A stretch of DNA of 64,000 nt from Lysobacter firmicutimachus (GCF_037027445.1 NZ_JBANDL010000002.1:1426001-1490000); one strand, 5' to 3'. Shown: positions 9,485-18,477, counted from the stretch's first letter. Numbers and translations are program-made. The notes: generated by a model not told the origin, from the letters alone.

Positions 9485-9979
9485 ATGGATATGGCGCACT
9501 TCCAGGACGGTTCCGATTACTGCTATTCCGAGTACTTCGAAGCTCCCGGCACGGTCAACGTGGGGTGGCTTGGGAACGGGATGTCGTTCCCTCGGTATCC
9601 TCCATCGGAAGAACTGCTGTCGTTGATTTGGCAGTACACACAATTCTCGGTCGCCCGAGCGCGGGGTGTGCACTATCGTGACCTGTGTACATCGGCGCGA
9701 TGCGTCGAGGAGCGAGACGGGCTTGCCTTGTTGCTCGGAGCGGCGGAGATGAGGGTGTTCGGTTCGGAAGGCGTGATCTATGCCGCACCCAACATGCTCT
9801 ATCACTACGTCAGAGTTCATCACTATCAGCCGCCCGAAGCCTTTGTGCGCGCTTTGCAGGAGCAGCCTGCGCCCCCGGACCCGTTCTACTTCGAGCGGTT
9901 GAGCGCGCTGGGGCTGGAGTGGAGCGAGGCGCTTGTGTACACGCCTTCGATGATCCGTCCTCGGCTTAGGCCGGACTGA
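9485..9979 (+). CDS. Uncharacterised protein with NVGWL and YAAPNMLYHYV motifs
   Basis: 164-residue soluble protein. Recognisable elements are an N-terminal CYSEYFEAPG stretch, NVGWLG, a His-Tyr/Cys pair (VHYRDLCTSARC), an AEMRVFG strand and YAAPNMLYHYVRVHHYQPP near the C-terminus. I associate this pattern with a family of unknown function, possibly DUF7919, but the number is from memory. The Met at 9491 is an alternative start. It lies in the low-GC small-gene island; no signal peptide or membrane segment. Function not known. Confidence 0.6.
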   Translation: MDMAHFQDGSDYCYSEYFEAPGTVNVGWLGNGMSFPRYPPSEELLSLIWQYTQFSVARARGVHYRDLCTSARCVEERDGLALLLGAAEMRVFGSEGVIYAAPNMLYHYVRVHHYQPPEAFVRALQEQPAPPDPFYFERLSALGLEWSEALVYTPSMIRPRLRPD

Positions 9980-9980
9980 G

Positions 9981-10398
9981 ATGCCGACGATCTAGTGAGC
10001 TCGTGCCGACATCTCTTATGATTGCTCCCCAGTCGATCGAGTGGCTGGCGATCGGCGATGTAGCGTATCGCGCATACTTTGCTGGCATGATGCAGCGGTG
10101 TGCGACGGGCCGGTCGGGCTTTGTCCGAGACAGGCCTGAGGCGGATAGGCCGAATCCTGGCGTCTACTCGAAAGCCGTCAAGAACTGCATGGTGCTCGAT
10201 CTTCCGCCCGTCGACGAGGTCGGGCCTATCGAGTTAGCGAGATTGCACGAACTACTTTCGGCGAGCATCGAAGTTTGGACTCCGGACGCGGCGATAGCCA
10301 CATCGATGGAGCGGATGATGCAACGTGGGGGAGGGGTGCCTTGGACATCGAAGGGCTGGTTCAATTATGAGCGTCGCAGCGGCATCGCCCAAGGTTGA
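9981..10398 (+). pseudogene. Broken duplicate of the Cys-rich gene at 11679, joined to an unknown remnant
   Basis: Starting at the ATG at 9981 the sequence parallels the intact small gene at 11679: MPTI matches MPAI, but the next codons are TAG and TGA where the intact copy has Trp and Cys codons. After a length change the match resumes in another frame as IEWLAIGDVAY. The stretch 10034-10067 is identical to 11737-11770 except for two bases. Downstream of about 10085 the similarity stops and an open frame continues to 10398 with a LPPVDEVGPIELARLHELL segment and a VPWTSKGWFNYE end, resembling the tail of some other small protein that I do not recognise. The whole is best read as decayed, recombined island DNA. 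Confidence 0.6.
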
Positions 10399-10411
10399 TA
10401 GGGCGTCGAGC

Positions 10412-10762
10412 ATGGTCCTGGCACCGGATCGATTGCCCACCGGCTTTGTCTACCCGGCGCAATTCCTGCGCATCGTGGAACTCGGCCTGCTTGATCTGGA
10501 GCCATGGTGCCTGCTCGGTGGCGAAGCGTTGCGCGCGGCGAACGAAGGTCTGCGTGCGCGCTACCCGCAGCGCTCGTTGGTGCCGTTCGCGCGGCGCCAG
10601 GACAACGACGATACCGCTTGCTGGGACGCCGCAGAGCCGGATCGGGTGGTGGTGATACACGACTTTGCATCGAGTGGCTGGGAACGGCGCGCCAGTTACG
10701 ACAGTTTCTACGAATGGCTGCGGCAGGCTATCGACGATCTGATAGATTTCGATCGCGGTTGA
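10412..10762 (+). CDS. SMI1/KNR4-like (SUKH superfamily) protein, putative immunity protein
   Basis: 116-residue protein. The C-terminal half LVPFARRQDNDDTACWD... VVVIHDFAS...W followed by a FYEWLRQAIDD helix is characteristic of SUKH/SMI1-KNR4 proteins of bacteria, many of which neutralise the toxins of contact-dependent or secreted polymorphic toxin systems. Start chosen at 10412 (MVLAPDRLPTGF) because the family match begins there; an in-frame ATG at 10367 would add 15 poorly structured residues. No cognate toxin gene is present nearby. Immunity function is inferred from family and neighbourhood. Confidence 0.68.
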   Translation: MVLAPDRLPTGFVYPAQFLRIVELGLLDLEPWCLLGGEALRAANEGLRARYPQRSLVPFARRQDNDDTACWDAAEPDRVVVIHDFASSGWERRASYDSFYEWLRQAIDDLIDFDRG

Positions 10763-10824
10763 TTCGGAGTACCGGAAGATTGCAGCGAAAGCTGTTTCGC
10801 GAGTCGAAAAGCTAGGAGGTCGAG

Positions 10825-11199
10825 GTGCTCGAAAATGAAGTCTTCGGGGTCAGGGCGGCCGTTCGTATCTACTATCCGGGCGATATGCATGATCTGGCCG
10901 CCCTGCTTGCGGATGCCTTCGAGATCGACGGCTTCTCGATCGAGCCCGAGGAGTACGAGCCATTCGAGGAGGTGGGTTTCGCTGAAGCGTTCGGCTTCGA
11001 GGCTTGGCTAAGCCGATGGCCCGAGGAAGATGGGGCATGGTTTGGATTGGAACTGTGCACCGACGATTCGATCGAGGAAGTTCTGCACGGCAGGATGCAC
11101 GATATTTCCGGGTGGCTTGCGCGATTTGTAGCCAACACGTGCAATCTGCCTGCGATTGCGGTGCATGAAAGATGGGGCGTTGATCGCGAGGGAGGCTAG
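10825..11199 (+). CDS. Acidic small protein of unknown family
   Basis: 124-residue, strongly acidic soluble protein beginning at GTG with an excellent AGGAGG ribosome site five bases upstream (10814-10819). A run of acidic residues (EPEEYEPFEE) lies near residue 41-50, then a hydrophobic FAEAFGFEAWL helix and a C-terminal SGWLARFVANTC helix. I do not recognise the family. Small acidic proteins translated tightly with neighbours in such a cluster often prove to be immunity proteins, but nothing here proves it. The next gene begins one base after its stop. Confidence 0.6.
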   Translation: MLENEVFGVRAAVRIYYPGDMHDLAALLADAFEIDGFSIEPEEYEPFEEVGFAEAFGFEAWLSRWPEEDGAWFGLELCTDDSIEEVLHGRMHDISGWLARFVANTCNLPAIAVHERWGVDREGG

Positions 11200-11200
11200 G

Positions 11201-11437
11201 GTGTCCAGCATAGAATCCGAAATGATCGAGGCCTTCATTAGCGGCTTGAAAGACGGCGGTTGCTCGAAAACGGAAACGATCTCGAAGGTTGCTGAGAAAT
11301 TCGAAGTCGACTTGGGGCGTGCCAAGTTGCTAGTCCACGAGAGCCTGGCCTGGCGAAAGCAGAAGATGGAGCACGACCGTTTTGTCGATACTATCGTCGA
11401 GGCCATCGAGGATGAGCGAAAAGGCCGCAGGAGCTAA
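11201..11437 (+). CDS. Small helical protein, L7/L12-like helix motif
   Basis: 78-residue charged, helical protein. The GTG at 11201 is preferred because GAGGGAGG (11188-11195) stands five bases before it and the upstream gene ends at 11199, suggesting coupled translation; an earlier in-frame ATG exists at 11156 inside the preceding gene. The central ISKVAEKFEVDLGRAKLLVH has the same spacing as the helix-turn-helix of the bL12 C-terminal domain (VREltglgLKEAKdlV) and of small uncharacterised bacterial proteins ending in an LVH.S..W motif. Function unknown; see the gene at 8527 for a second bL12-like member of the island. Confidence 0.6.
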   Translation: MSSIESEMIEAFISGLKDGGCSKTETISKVAEKFEVDLGRAKLLVHESLAWRKQKMEHDRFVDTIVEAIEDERKGRRS

Positions 11438-11445
11438 ACCTTGTT

Positions 11446-11667
11446 ATGGATACTCATGAAACGGTCACCGAATGGAGCGACATCGAGTTCGGTAAAGCGT
11501 TTGGTTTCGCCCCGGGCGATCAAATCTGGCGACGCTACAATCGGGAAGTGTGGCCTCAATATCGCAGCCGCCGGAGTTCTTCTCTGTCGGGATATCCCAC
11601 CTGTCGCCTTGAAGAATGTCGTAGCTTGAGCTTCGGTTGCATCGTCTATAGCTTGCTATCTGGATAA
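11446..11667 (+). CDS. Small hypothetical ORF, possibly a truncated gene
   Basis: 73-residue frame starting MDTHETVTEWSDIEFGKAFGF. The first 40 residues have a plausible protein composition, but after WPQY the sequence turns Ser/Arg/Cys-rich, while a second frame becomes open over the same bases, which suggests a frameshift or truncation. It is not recognised. It sits between two better supported small genes in the island, eight bases after the upstream stop and eleven before the next start. Confidence 0.3.
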   Translation: MDTHETVTEWSDIEFGKAFGFAPGDQIWRRYNREVWPQYRSRRSSSLSGYPTCRLEECRSLSFGCIVYSLLSG

Positions 11668-11678
11668 GGCAGGACGGA

Positions 11679-11909
11679 ATGCCCGCAATCTGGTGCGCCT
11701 GCGGCGAAAAACTCGATTACAGCCTGATCCCCAACCCGATCGAATGGCTGGCGATCGGCGATGTGGCGTACGACGCTTATGCCGGCCAAGTCGACGCCGA
11801 AGCCTTGCATCGCGAGATGAAGAGCATCTTCGAGTGCCCAGCGTGCGGGCGGCTCGCAGCGTTCTGGGAGGGGTTCGGCAAACCGCCCAAGTTCTATGCG
11901 CCCGAATAG
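11679..11909 (+). CDS. Small Cys-rich putative zinc-ribbon protein
   Basis: 76-residue protein with two Cys pairs, WCACGEK near the start and ECPACGR near residue 52, as in a small zinc ribbon, separated by an IEWLAIGDVAYDAYAGQVD segment. It ends with an aromatic/proline motif GFGKPPKFYAPE. I do not know a named family. It is the intact counterpart of the decayed copy at 9981, so the gene has been duplicated within the island. A GGCAGGACGG stretch precedes the ATG. Confidence 0.62.
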   Translation: MPAIWCACGEKLDYSLIPNPIEWLAIGDVAYDAYAGQVDAEALHREMKSIFECPACGRLAAFWEGFGKPPKFYAPE

Positions 11910-11993
11910 CCGCGGCACTCCCGCGCGATCGGTGCGGCCATTGAATTGGTAGTTGCGGAGCCGGTCTTGGGTTGGTCGGTAGGCTGATACGAC

Positions 11994-12320
11994 ATGGACA
12001 ACAGTGCGAGTTCGGACCAGGCACGGGAAGTCGTGCTTGAATTGCTGCGAATTGGACTCCTGGCGATCCGCTGCCGCGCGGTCTTGTCCATACGTTACTG
12101 GAGTCGGAAGAAAGAACTGGAGGAATGGGGCGAGCTTTGCCACTCCTTGCCGGCCGTGTTGATGGGAGGTTGCAAGACTGAGGCCCTGCGGTACTTCCTC
12201 GAATGGAACGTCGCCAGCTTCGTGCAGCGGTACCCGAGCCGCGACGGCACAGACTTCAAGCAGGCCTGTGCGTTGTTCGAAGAGCTTGCTGCCGAGGTCG
12301 GTCCCGTCGAGCCAGCGTAG
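11994..12320 (+). CDS. Small helical hypothetical protein
   Basis: 108-residue soluble, mostly helical protein (VVLELLRIGLLAIRCRAVL, KKELEEWGELCHSLPAVL). No family recognised and no strong ribosome site precedes the ATG. It is the last gene of the lower-GC island; after it the DNA returns to GC-rich non-coding sequence before a TonB receptor. Base composition is intermediate. Confidence 0.5.
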   Translation: MDNSASSDQAREVVLELLRIGLLAIRCRAVLSIRYWSRKKELEEWGELCHSLPAVLMGGCKTEALRYFLEWNVASFVQRYPSRDGTDFKQACALFEELAAEVGPVEPA

Positions 12321-12676
12321 CCGGTGCGACCGGCGTAACGCGGTTCTTTGCGGACACTGGCTGAGCCGGCATCAGTGGTCCGGCGCCAGCGGGCTCGCTA
12401 CCGATGAGGCGGCGGCGATCGGTCGGCGGGATCGTCCGATGTCCTCGGACTGCGGCTGCGGTCAGCGACGACGATTTCTTCGCGTGCCGCTGCGGGTCGA
12501 TAGCGGCAACGCCGCATCGCCATCCCGCACATCCAATGCGCGGACTCGATCAACTGACGCGGATCTGAAATACCCCGTTCACACCGAGTCGACAGACTTC
12601 CGGGCTTCGCTCTGACGCCGCCCAAGAGCGGACTGCGCATCGCGCGGCGGCCACTTTGATCTGGAAGTCCCCTGAA
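12321..12676. other. Non-coding gap between island and TonB receptor
   Basis: About 356 bases without a convincing gene on either strand; open frames here are short and of shadow composition. I see no riboswitch-like core, no Zur- or Fur-type palindrome and no clear promoter. It marks the right boundary of the small-gene island. Confidence 0.5.
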
Positions 12677-14944
12677 ATGACGACGACGAAGACGACGCTC
12701 CTCGCCGCCTCGATTTTGCTGTGCCTGTACGCCGGCCGCGGCCAGGCCGCCGAAGCCGCTCCCTTGCCCGCAGCGGCCGCCGACAGCGGCGCCGCCGCGG
12801 CCCCGGCCGACGACGCGACCACGCTGGACGCGGTGTCGGTGGTCGGCACCGGCCAGACCCGCCAGGTGCAGGCCCTGGGCCGCGCCGAACTGCAGCGCGA
12901 GGCCGCCGGCACCAGCCCGCTGAAGGTCATGGCCAAGCTGCCGGGCGTGCACTTCCAGAGCTCCGATCCCTGGGGCAACTACGAGTGGTCGAGCAAGCTC
13001 AACATTCGCGGCTTCTCGCAGCAGCAGCTCGGCTTCACCCTCGACGGCGTGCCGCTGGGCGACATGAGCTACGGCAACCACAACGGCCTGCACATCGGCC
13101 GCGCGATCAGCAGCGAGAACCTGTCCGGCGCCGAGCTGTCGCAGGGCAGCGGCGCGATCGACACCGCGTCCTCGGGCAACCTCGGCGGCACGCTGCGCTT
13201 CTTCAGCTCCGATCCCTCGGCCGAGTTCGGCGTGCGCCTGGCCCAGACCGTCGGCAGCGACGCCACCAGCCGCACCTATGCGCGCCTGGACACCGGCGAC
13301 CACGGCGGCTTCAGCGCCTACCTCAGCGGCGTGTTCCACACCACCGACAAGTGGAAGGGCGAGGGCCCGCAGCGCAACTCGCAGTTCAACGGCAAGTTCG
13401 TGTTCTCCGGCGAAGACTTCCGCATCAGCGGCTATGCCGATTCTTCGCGTCGGCGCGAGACCGACTACGCCGACCTGTCGCTGGAATCGGCCAAGCGTCT
13501 GGGCATGGATTGGGACAACTACGCCAAGGACTGGCAGCGCGCGATCGACGCCGCACAGGGCCGCTTCCGCGGCGGCGTGACCAGCCTGGACGATGCTTAC
13601 TACATCGCCCGCGGCGTGCGCGACGACGACCTGGCCTATGTCAGCGCCGACTGGAACGTCACTCCGGACGTGGTGCTGGCGGCGACCGCCTATTACCACC
13701 GCAACGAGGGCCAGGGCCATTGGGCCACGCCGTATTCGACTTCGCCGACCGTGCCGTTGCGCATGCGCACCACCGAGTACGACATCGAGCGCACCGGCTT
13801 CATGCCCAGCCTCAGCTGGCAGATCGGCAACCACCGCCTGCAGGCCGGCCTGTGGCTGGAGAAGAACGATCACGGCGTGCAGCGCAATTTCTACGATCTC
13901 AACCGCAATGAGCCGCCGAACGAGATCTTCTTCTACCGCAATCCGGACCAGCGCGTGTTCCGCCAGCGTTTCGACACCGATACGCGCATGTACTACGTGC
14001 TCGATCACATGGAGTTCGCCGATGGTCGCCTGGCGGTCGACGCCGGCTTCAAGGGCCTGCGCGTGGAGACCGACGGCAAGACCCTGATCGGCGGCGCCAG
14101 CCGCGCCAGCGGCAAGCTGGTCTCGGAGGACAATTTCCTGCCGCAGATCGGCGCGCGCTGGCAGCTCAGCGAACACGAGGAAATCTTCGGTTCGTACAGC
14201 GAGAACCTGTCGGCGTTCCGCACCGGCGTCAACGGCCCGCATTCGACCTCGCAGGCGGCGTTCAACGCTGCGGTGGCGACGCTGGAGCCGGAAAGCTCCA
14301 AGACCTTCGAAGCCGGCCTGCGCACCAGCCGCGATGCGATCGAGGCCTCGGTCGCGGTGTACCGGGTGAACTTCGAGAACCGCCTGCTGGCGATCGCCCG
14401 TTGCGCTGGCATTGTCGGCTGCGCCTCCAGCTTCGCCAACGTCGGCGACGTCGAGAGCCGCGGCGCGGAAGTGACCGTGCTGTGGAAGCCGCTGGCCGGC
14501 TTCAGCTGGTACCACTCGCTGGCCTTCAACGACTCGCAGTACGAATCCGACTACCTCGACGGCGCCACCTTGGTGCGCACCCGCGGCAAGCAGGTGGTCG
14601 ACGCGCCCAAGCGCCTGTACGCCACCGAGGTCCGCTGGGAGCGCGACGGCTTGCAGCTGCAGCTCGGCGCCAAGTACACCGACAAGCGCTATCTGACATA
14701 CCTCAACGATTCCAAGGTCGATGCGTTCTGGATATTCGACGCCGCCGCCTCGTACGAGTGGAAGGACCTGTCCTGGGCCGACGCGTTCAAGCTGCAGTTG
14801 AACGTGACCAACCTGTTCGACAAGGAATACTTCGGCAGCATCGGCACCAACGGCTTCGTCGCCTCCGATCCGCGCGGCTTGAACTACACCCTGCAGTCGG
14901 GCGCGCCGCGGCAGGTCTTCCTGACCGGCGAACTGAAGTTCTGA
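12677..14944 (+). CDS. TonB-dependent outer membrane receptor
   Basis: 755-residue outer membrane receptor. Start at the ATG at 12677 gives a clean signal peptide (MTTTKTTLLAASILLCLYAG... ending near AEA); the frame opens earlier at a TTG. A TonB-box-like stretch TLDAVSVVGTG follows, then a plug domain (LPGVHFQSS, LNIRGFS, GVPLGDM) and a 22-strand-type barrel ending in the expected terminal Phe (GELKF). Such receptors import iron complexes, vitamins or sugars using the TonB-ExbBD motor. The substrate cannot be deduced; the plug with the LGDMSYGNHNGLHIGRAI segment suggests a siderophore-type receptor. No regulatory palindrome is evident upstream. Confidence 0.92.
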   Translation: MTTTKTTLLAASILLCLYAGRGQAAEAAPLPAAAADSGAAAAPADDATTLDAVSVVGTGQTRQVQALGRAELQREAAGTSPLKVMAKLPGVHFQSSDPWGNYEWSSKLNIRGFSQQQLGFTLDGVPLGDMSYGNHNGLHIGRAISSENLSGAELSQGSGAIDTASSGNLGGTLRFFSSDPSAEFGVRLAQTVGSDATSRTYARLDTGDHGGFSAYLSGVFHTTDKWKGEGPQRNSQFNGKFVFSGEDFRISGYADSSRRRETDYADLSLESAKRLGMDWDNYAKDWQRAIDAAQGRFRGGVTSLDDAYYIARGVRDDDLAYVSADWNVTPDVVLAATAYYHRNEGQGHWATPYSTSPTVPLRMRTTEYDIERTGFMPSLSWQIGNHRLQAGLWLEKNDHGVQRNFYDLNRNEPPNEIFFYRNPDQRVFRQRFDTDTRMYYVLDHMEFADGRLAVDAGFKGLRVETDGKTLIGGASRASGKLVSEDNFLPQIGARWQLSEHEEIFGSYSENLSAFRTGVNGPHSTSQAAFNAAVATLEPESSKTFEAGLRTSRDAIEASVAVYRVNFENRLLAIARCAGIVGCASSFANVGDVESRGAEVTVLWKPLAGFSWYHSLAFNDSQYESDYLDGATLVRTRGKQVVDAPKRLYATEVRWERDGLQLQLGAKYTDKRYLTYLNDSKVDAFWIFDAAASYEWKDLSWADAFKLQLNVTNLFDKEYFGSIGTNGFVASDPRGLNYTLQSGAPRQVFLTGELKF

Positions 14945-15050
14945 TCGGAGATGAAGGATCGCGGCGGCGTTGCGGCGTCGTCGCGGCCGGCGTTTCATCG
15001 CGACGCCGGCTCCATGGCGCCGGCGTCGTCGTTTCGGACACTGACCGGTA

Positions 15051-16187
15051 TCAGTCGGCGGCGACTTGCACCACCGCCGCCGGCGCACCGAATTCTTCCG
15101 GCCACGCCGCCCAGGCCACATCGGTCGGGCCGACGTCGAACTGCACCACCTTCCACGCGCTGCCGCGCCTGGAGAGCAGGGCATAGGTGCCGTCGCCGTC
15201 GAGGACGCCGTCGCGCTGGCGCTCGGCATAGCGCGTGCGCAGGAAGTCGATCGGCTTGCCGTCGGCGGTGCGTGGGCGCACCGAGGCGAAGGCCCAGCCG
15301 TCCTGTTCGCGCAGCAGATCCACCCGCAGGGTCACCGGTTGGCCGAGATCCTTGGCCAGCACTGCTTTCAATGCAGCCAACAGCGGCGCGCGGCGCGGAT
15401 CGCCGATACCGACCTCGATCGGCGCGGCCGCGGCGGACGGCGCTGCGCCGGCCGCGACATCGCGCAATTGCGTGAGCACCCATTCGCCGCGCGTGGCCTG
15501 TTCGACCGTGCCTTCGACGGTGCAGCCGGTCGCGCAGGCGGCGAGCAGGCGCTTGCCCTCGGCGCTGCGCGCCTGGACTTGCAGATTCATGATCGAGCCG
15601 GCGGCACGCTCGACTTTGGGGTCGTTGCGGTCGCCGACCTGGATCACTCGTTCGTTTTCCATCGCCAGGTCGACCGCGTTGAAGCGCAGTTCGATCCAGT
15701 CCGCGCCGGTGCCGACCGACTCGACGACGAAGCGGCCGTCGAGGCGGTGCGCGGCGTCGCCGTCGGGTTGCAGGGCCAGATCGCGCAACGCCTGGAGGCG
15801 CCGATCGTAGGCGGCGCCGACGCAGGCCGGGCTGGTGCAGGCATCGCGCTCGCTGCGCCAGCGACGCTGCGCGTTGCGCACCGCGGCGTCCAGCAGGCCG
15901 CGTTCGGACAGGTCGCGCCAGGCTGCGGCCAGATCGCGGTCCTTGGCTGCGAGCGCGGCGTCGGCGCAGACCGTCGTTTCGCCGTAGCTGCGGGCGGCGG
16001 CGCAGTCGAAGCTGGCGCGGATCGGGCCGGCGGCCGCCACAGCCGCCGCAGGCGCAGTGGCCGGCGGCGCCGCGGGGGCGGTTTTCGCTGCGGTTCCCGG
16101 GGTCTCGGCGGCCGGCGCCGCGGCGCGCTCGCAGGCCGGCAACGCGGCAAGCAGGGACAGGCAGAGCAGGGCGGTCGGCAGGCGCAT
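15051..16187 (-). CDS. LprI-like lipoprotein (DUF1311 type N-terminal domain)
   Basis: 378-residue predicted lipoprotein: signal peptide ending in the lipobox ALPAC with Cys19 as lipidation site, then an Ala/Pro-rich linker. The segment FDCAAARSYGETTVCADAALAAKD... with its Arg-rich QRRWRSERDAC follow-up matches the LprI N-terminal (lysozyme-inhibitor-like) domain, with paired cysteines. The C-terminal ~230 residues form a domain I do not recognise, ending with a region on product-like measurement (YALLSRRGSAWKVVQFDVG). It lies upstream of nothing on its strand and 21 bases after lpxH, so the two may share a transcript starting at lpxH. Confidence 0.72.
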   Translation of the reverse strand: MRLPTALLCLSLLAALPACERAAAPAAETPGTAAKTAPAAPPATAPAAAVAAAGPIRASFDCAAARSYGETTVCADAALAAKDRDLAAAWRDLSERGLLDAAVRNAQRRWRSERDACTSPACVGAAYDRRLQALRDLALQPDGDAAHRLDGRFVVESVGTGADWIELRFNAVDLAMENERVIQVGDRNDPKVERAAGSIMNLQVQARSAEGKRLLAACATGCTVEGTVEQATRGEWVLTQLRDVAAGAAPSAAAAPIEVGIGDPRRAPLLAALKAVLAKDLGQPVTLRVDLLREQDGWAFASVRPRTADGKPIDFLRTRYAERQRDGVLDGDGTYALLSRRGSAWKVVQFDVGPTDVAWAAWPEEFGAPAAVVQVAAD

Positions 16188-16208
16188 GCGGGCGTCCTCG
16201 GGGTTCGA

Positions 16209-16943
16209 TCAGCTCAGGCTTTGCAGGCGCGCGCCGTCGCGGTCGACGCGCAGCACCGAGCCTTGCTCGTACCAGTCGCCGAGTACGATGCGTTCGCAGG
16301 CGCGGCCGCCGACTTCGAGCGCATGCACCGCCGGACGGTGGGTATGGCCGTGGATGATGCGGTCGGTGCCGTAGCGGGCGAAGGTCTCGGCCACGGTCTG
16401 CGGCGAGACGTCGGTGATGGTTTCCATGCGCCCGGCATCGCGCAGCCCGGCCTGGTGCGCCTTGCTGGCCGCGCGCGCCTGCTGAGCGAAGGCCAGCCGT
16501 GCCGCCAGGGGCTGGGCCAGGAACTGCGCCTGCCAGGCCGGATGGCGCGTCTGGGCGCGGAACTGCTGGTAGGCGACGTCGTCGGTGCACAGCTGATCGC
16601 CGTGGCCGATCAGGGTCGGGCGGCCGTACAGCAGCACCACCGACGGGTCCGGCAGCAGGCGCATGCCGGCGCGGGCGGCATAGTCGGTGCCGAGCAGGAA
16701 GTCGCGGTTGCCGCGAATGAAATGCACCGGCACGCCGCTCTCGGCCAGGGCTTTGAGCTCGGCCGCGACGAACGCGCCGGTCTCGGCCGGGTCGTCGTCG
16801 CCGACCCAGGCTTCGAACAGATCGCCGAGGATGTACAGCGCATCGGCGCCGCGCGCCTCGTCGCGGACGAAGCGGCCGAACAGCTCGGCGATCTGCGGCC
16901 GCTCGGGGTCCAGGTGCAGGTCGGAAATGAAAAGGGTGGTCAT
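16209..16943 (-). CDS. lpxH: UDP-2,3-diacylglucosamine pyrophosphatase
   Basis: 244-residue metallophosphoesterase of lipid A synthesis that hydrolyses UDP-2,3-diacylglucosamine to lipid X and UMP at the inner membrane. Metal-binding motifs appear in order: FISDLHL at residues 4-10, [12 protein letters not shown] around 41-52, GNRDF near 80, GHGD in the middle and GHTHRP near 198. Length matches the family (~240). Divergent from gltX, 136 bases apart. Confidence 0.95.
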   Translation of the reverse strand: MTTLFISDLHLDPERPQIAELFGRFVRDEARGADALYILGDLFEAWVGDDDPAETGAFVAAELKALAESGVPVHFIRGNRDFLLGTDYAARAGMRLLPDPSVVLLYGRPTLIGHGDQLCTDDVAYQQFRAQTRHPAWQAQFLAQPLAARLAFAQQARAASKAHQAGLRDAGRMETITDVSPQTVAETFARYGTDRIIHGHTHRPAVHALEVGGRACERIVLGDWYEQGSVLRVDRDGARLQSLS

Positions 16944-17041
16944 GGGTCTAGTTTAGGCCAGCCCGGCGCCCGCACCGGCATGGCCGCGGACCTCCCAGGG
17001 CCGGTTCCGGCGGCCCGACGGCCCCGGCCGCGTCCATCCGC

Positions 17042-17047
17042 TAAAAT
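17042..17047 (+). promoter_or_regulatory. Candidate -10 box of gltX
   Basis: TAAAAT lies 32 bases before the gltX start in the 136-base lpxH-gltX divergent region. No convincing -35 is seen; motif-only support. Confidence 0.3.
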
Positions 17048-17079
17048 AGCCGGTCTTCCCGGATCCGCCCGAGCCCCGC

Positions 17080-18477
17080 ATGACCCGCACCCGCTTCGCC
17101 CCCAGTCCCACCGGCTACCTGCACATCGGCGGCGCGCGCACCGCGCTGTACTGCTGGCTGGAAGCGCGCCGCGCGGGCGGGCAGTTCATCCTGCGCATCG
17201 AGGACACCGACCAGGAGCGCAGCACCCAGGCCGCGATCGATGCGATCCTGGAGGCGATGGACTGGCTGGGCCTGGACTACGACGAGGGCCCCATCTACCA
17301 GACCCACCGCCTGGCGCGTTACCGCGAGGTCGCCGAGCAGATGGTCGCCGCCGGCACCGCCTATTACGCCTACGAGACCAAGGAGGAACTCGCCGCTGCG
17401 CGCGACGCGGCGATGGCGGCGAAGGAGAAGCCGCGCTACAGCGGCGCCTACCGCGACCGCAACGAGCCCTATCGCGACGACCCGAACCGGGTGATCCGGT
17501 TCAAGAACCCGCTCGAGGGCACGGTCGCGTTCGACGACAAGGTCAAGGGCCGGATCGAGATCGCCAACAGCGAGCTCGACGATCTGGTGATCTTCCGCGC
17601 CGACGGCTATCCGACCTACAACTTCGCCGTGGTCGTCGACGACTGGGACATGGGCATCACCGATGTGGTGCGCGGCGACGACCATGTCAACAACACGCCG
17701 CGCCAGATCAACATCTACCGGGCGCTGGGCGCGCCGGTGCCGCATTTCTCGCATTTGCCGATGATCCTCGACGAGGAGGGCAACAAGCTGTCCAAGCGCA
17801 CCGGCGCGGCCGACGTGATGCAGTACCGCGACGCCGGCTATCTGCCGCATGCGCTGTTGAACTACCTGGTCCGCCTGGGGTGGTCGCACGGCGACCAGGA
17901 AATCTTCTCCATCGAGGAGATGACCCGGCTGTTCCAGCTCCAGGACGTGAACTCCAAGGCCTCGCGCCTGGACGCGGCCAAGCTGGGCTGGCTCAACCAG
18001 CAGTACCTCAAGAACGACGATCCGGCCGAGGTCGGCAAGCACCTGGCATGGCATCTGCGCCAGCAGGGCTACGACCTGGCCGCCGGCCCGGCGCCGGCCG
18101 ACGTGGTGATCGCGCTGCGCGACCGCGTGCAGACGCTCAAGGACATGGCCGAGCGCGCGGCGGTCTGGTACGGACCGTTGCGGCAGTACGACGAGGCGGC
18201 GGTGGCCAAGCACCTGACCGCGGCCGCGCACGCGCCGCTGAGCGAGGCGCGCACGCGTCTGGCCGCGCTGGCGGCGTGGACCGCGGAGAGCGTGGCGGCG
18301 GCCCTGCACGAGACGGCCGAAGCCTTGGGCCTGGGCATGGGCAAGATCGCCCAGCCGATGCGGGTGGCGATCACCGGCACTCAGGTCAGCCCGGACATCT
18401 CGCATACGGTCTATCTGGCCGGCCGCGAGCAGGCCTTGCAACGTATCGACGCCGCCCTCACTAAGATTCCGGCATAG
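17080..18477 (+). CDS. gltX: Glutamyl-tRNA synthetase
   Basis: 465-residue class I aminoacyl-tRNA synthetase charging tRNA-Glu. The HIGH-type signature is [11 protein letters not shown] at residues 13-23 and the KMSKS-type loop is NKLSKRTGA at about 236-244. The expected Glu-binding FAPSPTG start is present, as is the anticodon-binding helical C-terminal half. Full length for a bacterial GluRS. Followed 40 bases later by zur. Confidence 0.97.
   Translation: MTRTRFAPSPTGYLHIGGARTALYCWLEARRAGGQFILRIEDTDQERSTQAAIDAILEAMDWLGLDYDEGPIYQTHRLARYREVAEQMVAAGTAYYAYETKEELAAARDAAMAAKEKPRYSGAYRDRNEPYRDDPNRVIRFKNPLEGTVAFDDKVKGRIEIANSELDDLVIFRADGYPTYNFAVVVDDWDMGITDVVRGDDHVNNTPRQINIYRALGAPVPHFSHLPMILDEEGNKLSKRTGAADVMQYRDAGYLPHALLNYLVRLGWSHGDQEIFSIEEMTRLFQLQDVNSKASRLDAAKLGWLNQQYLKNDDPAEVGKHLAWHLRQQGYDLAAGPAPADVVIALRDRVQTLKDMAERAAVWYGPLRQYDEAAVAKHLTAAAHAPLSEARTRLAALAAWTAESVAAALHETAEALGLGMGKIAQPMRVAITGTQVSPDISHTVYLAGREQALQRIDAALTKIPA

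Noticed and set aside
12321..12676. Riboswitch (cobalamin-type) ahead of the TonB receptor
   Set aside because: No conserved B12-box or core pattern could be found by eye in the leader.
12398..15229. A 943-codon frame on the minus strand
   Set aside because: Antisense shadow of the TonB receptor, whose signal peptide, plug and terminal Phe are clear.
15066..18464. An 1132-codon open frame on the plus strand
   Set aside because: Antisense to the LprI-like and lpxH genes and out of frame with gltX; no family features.
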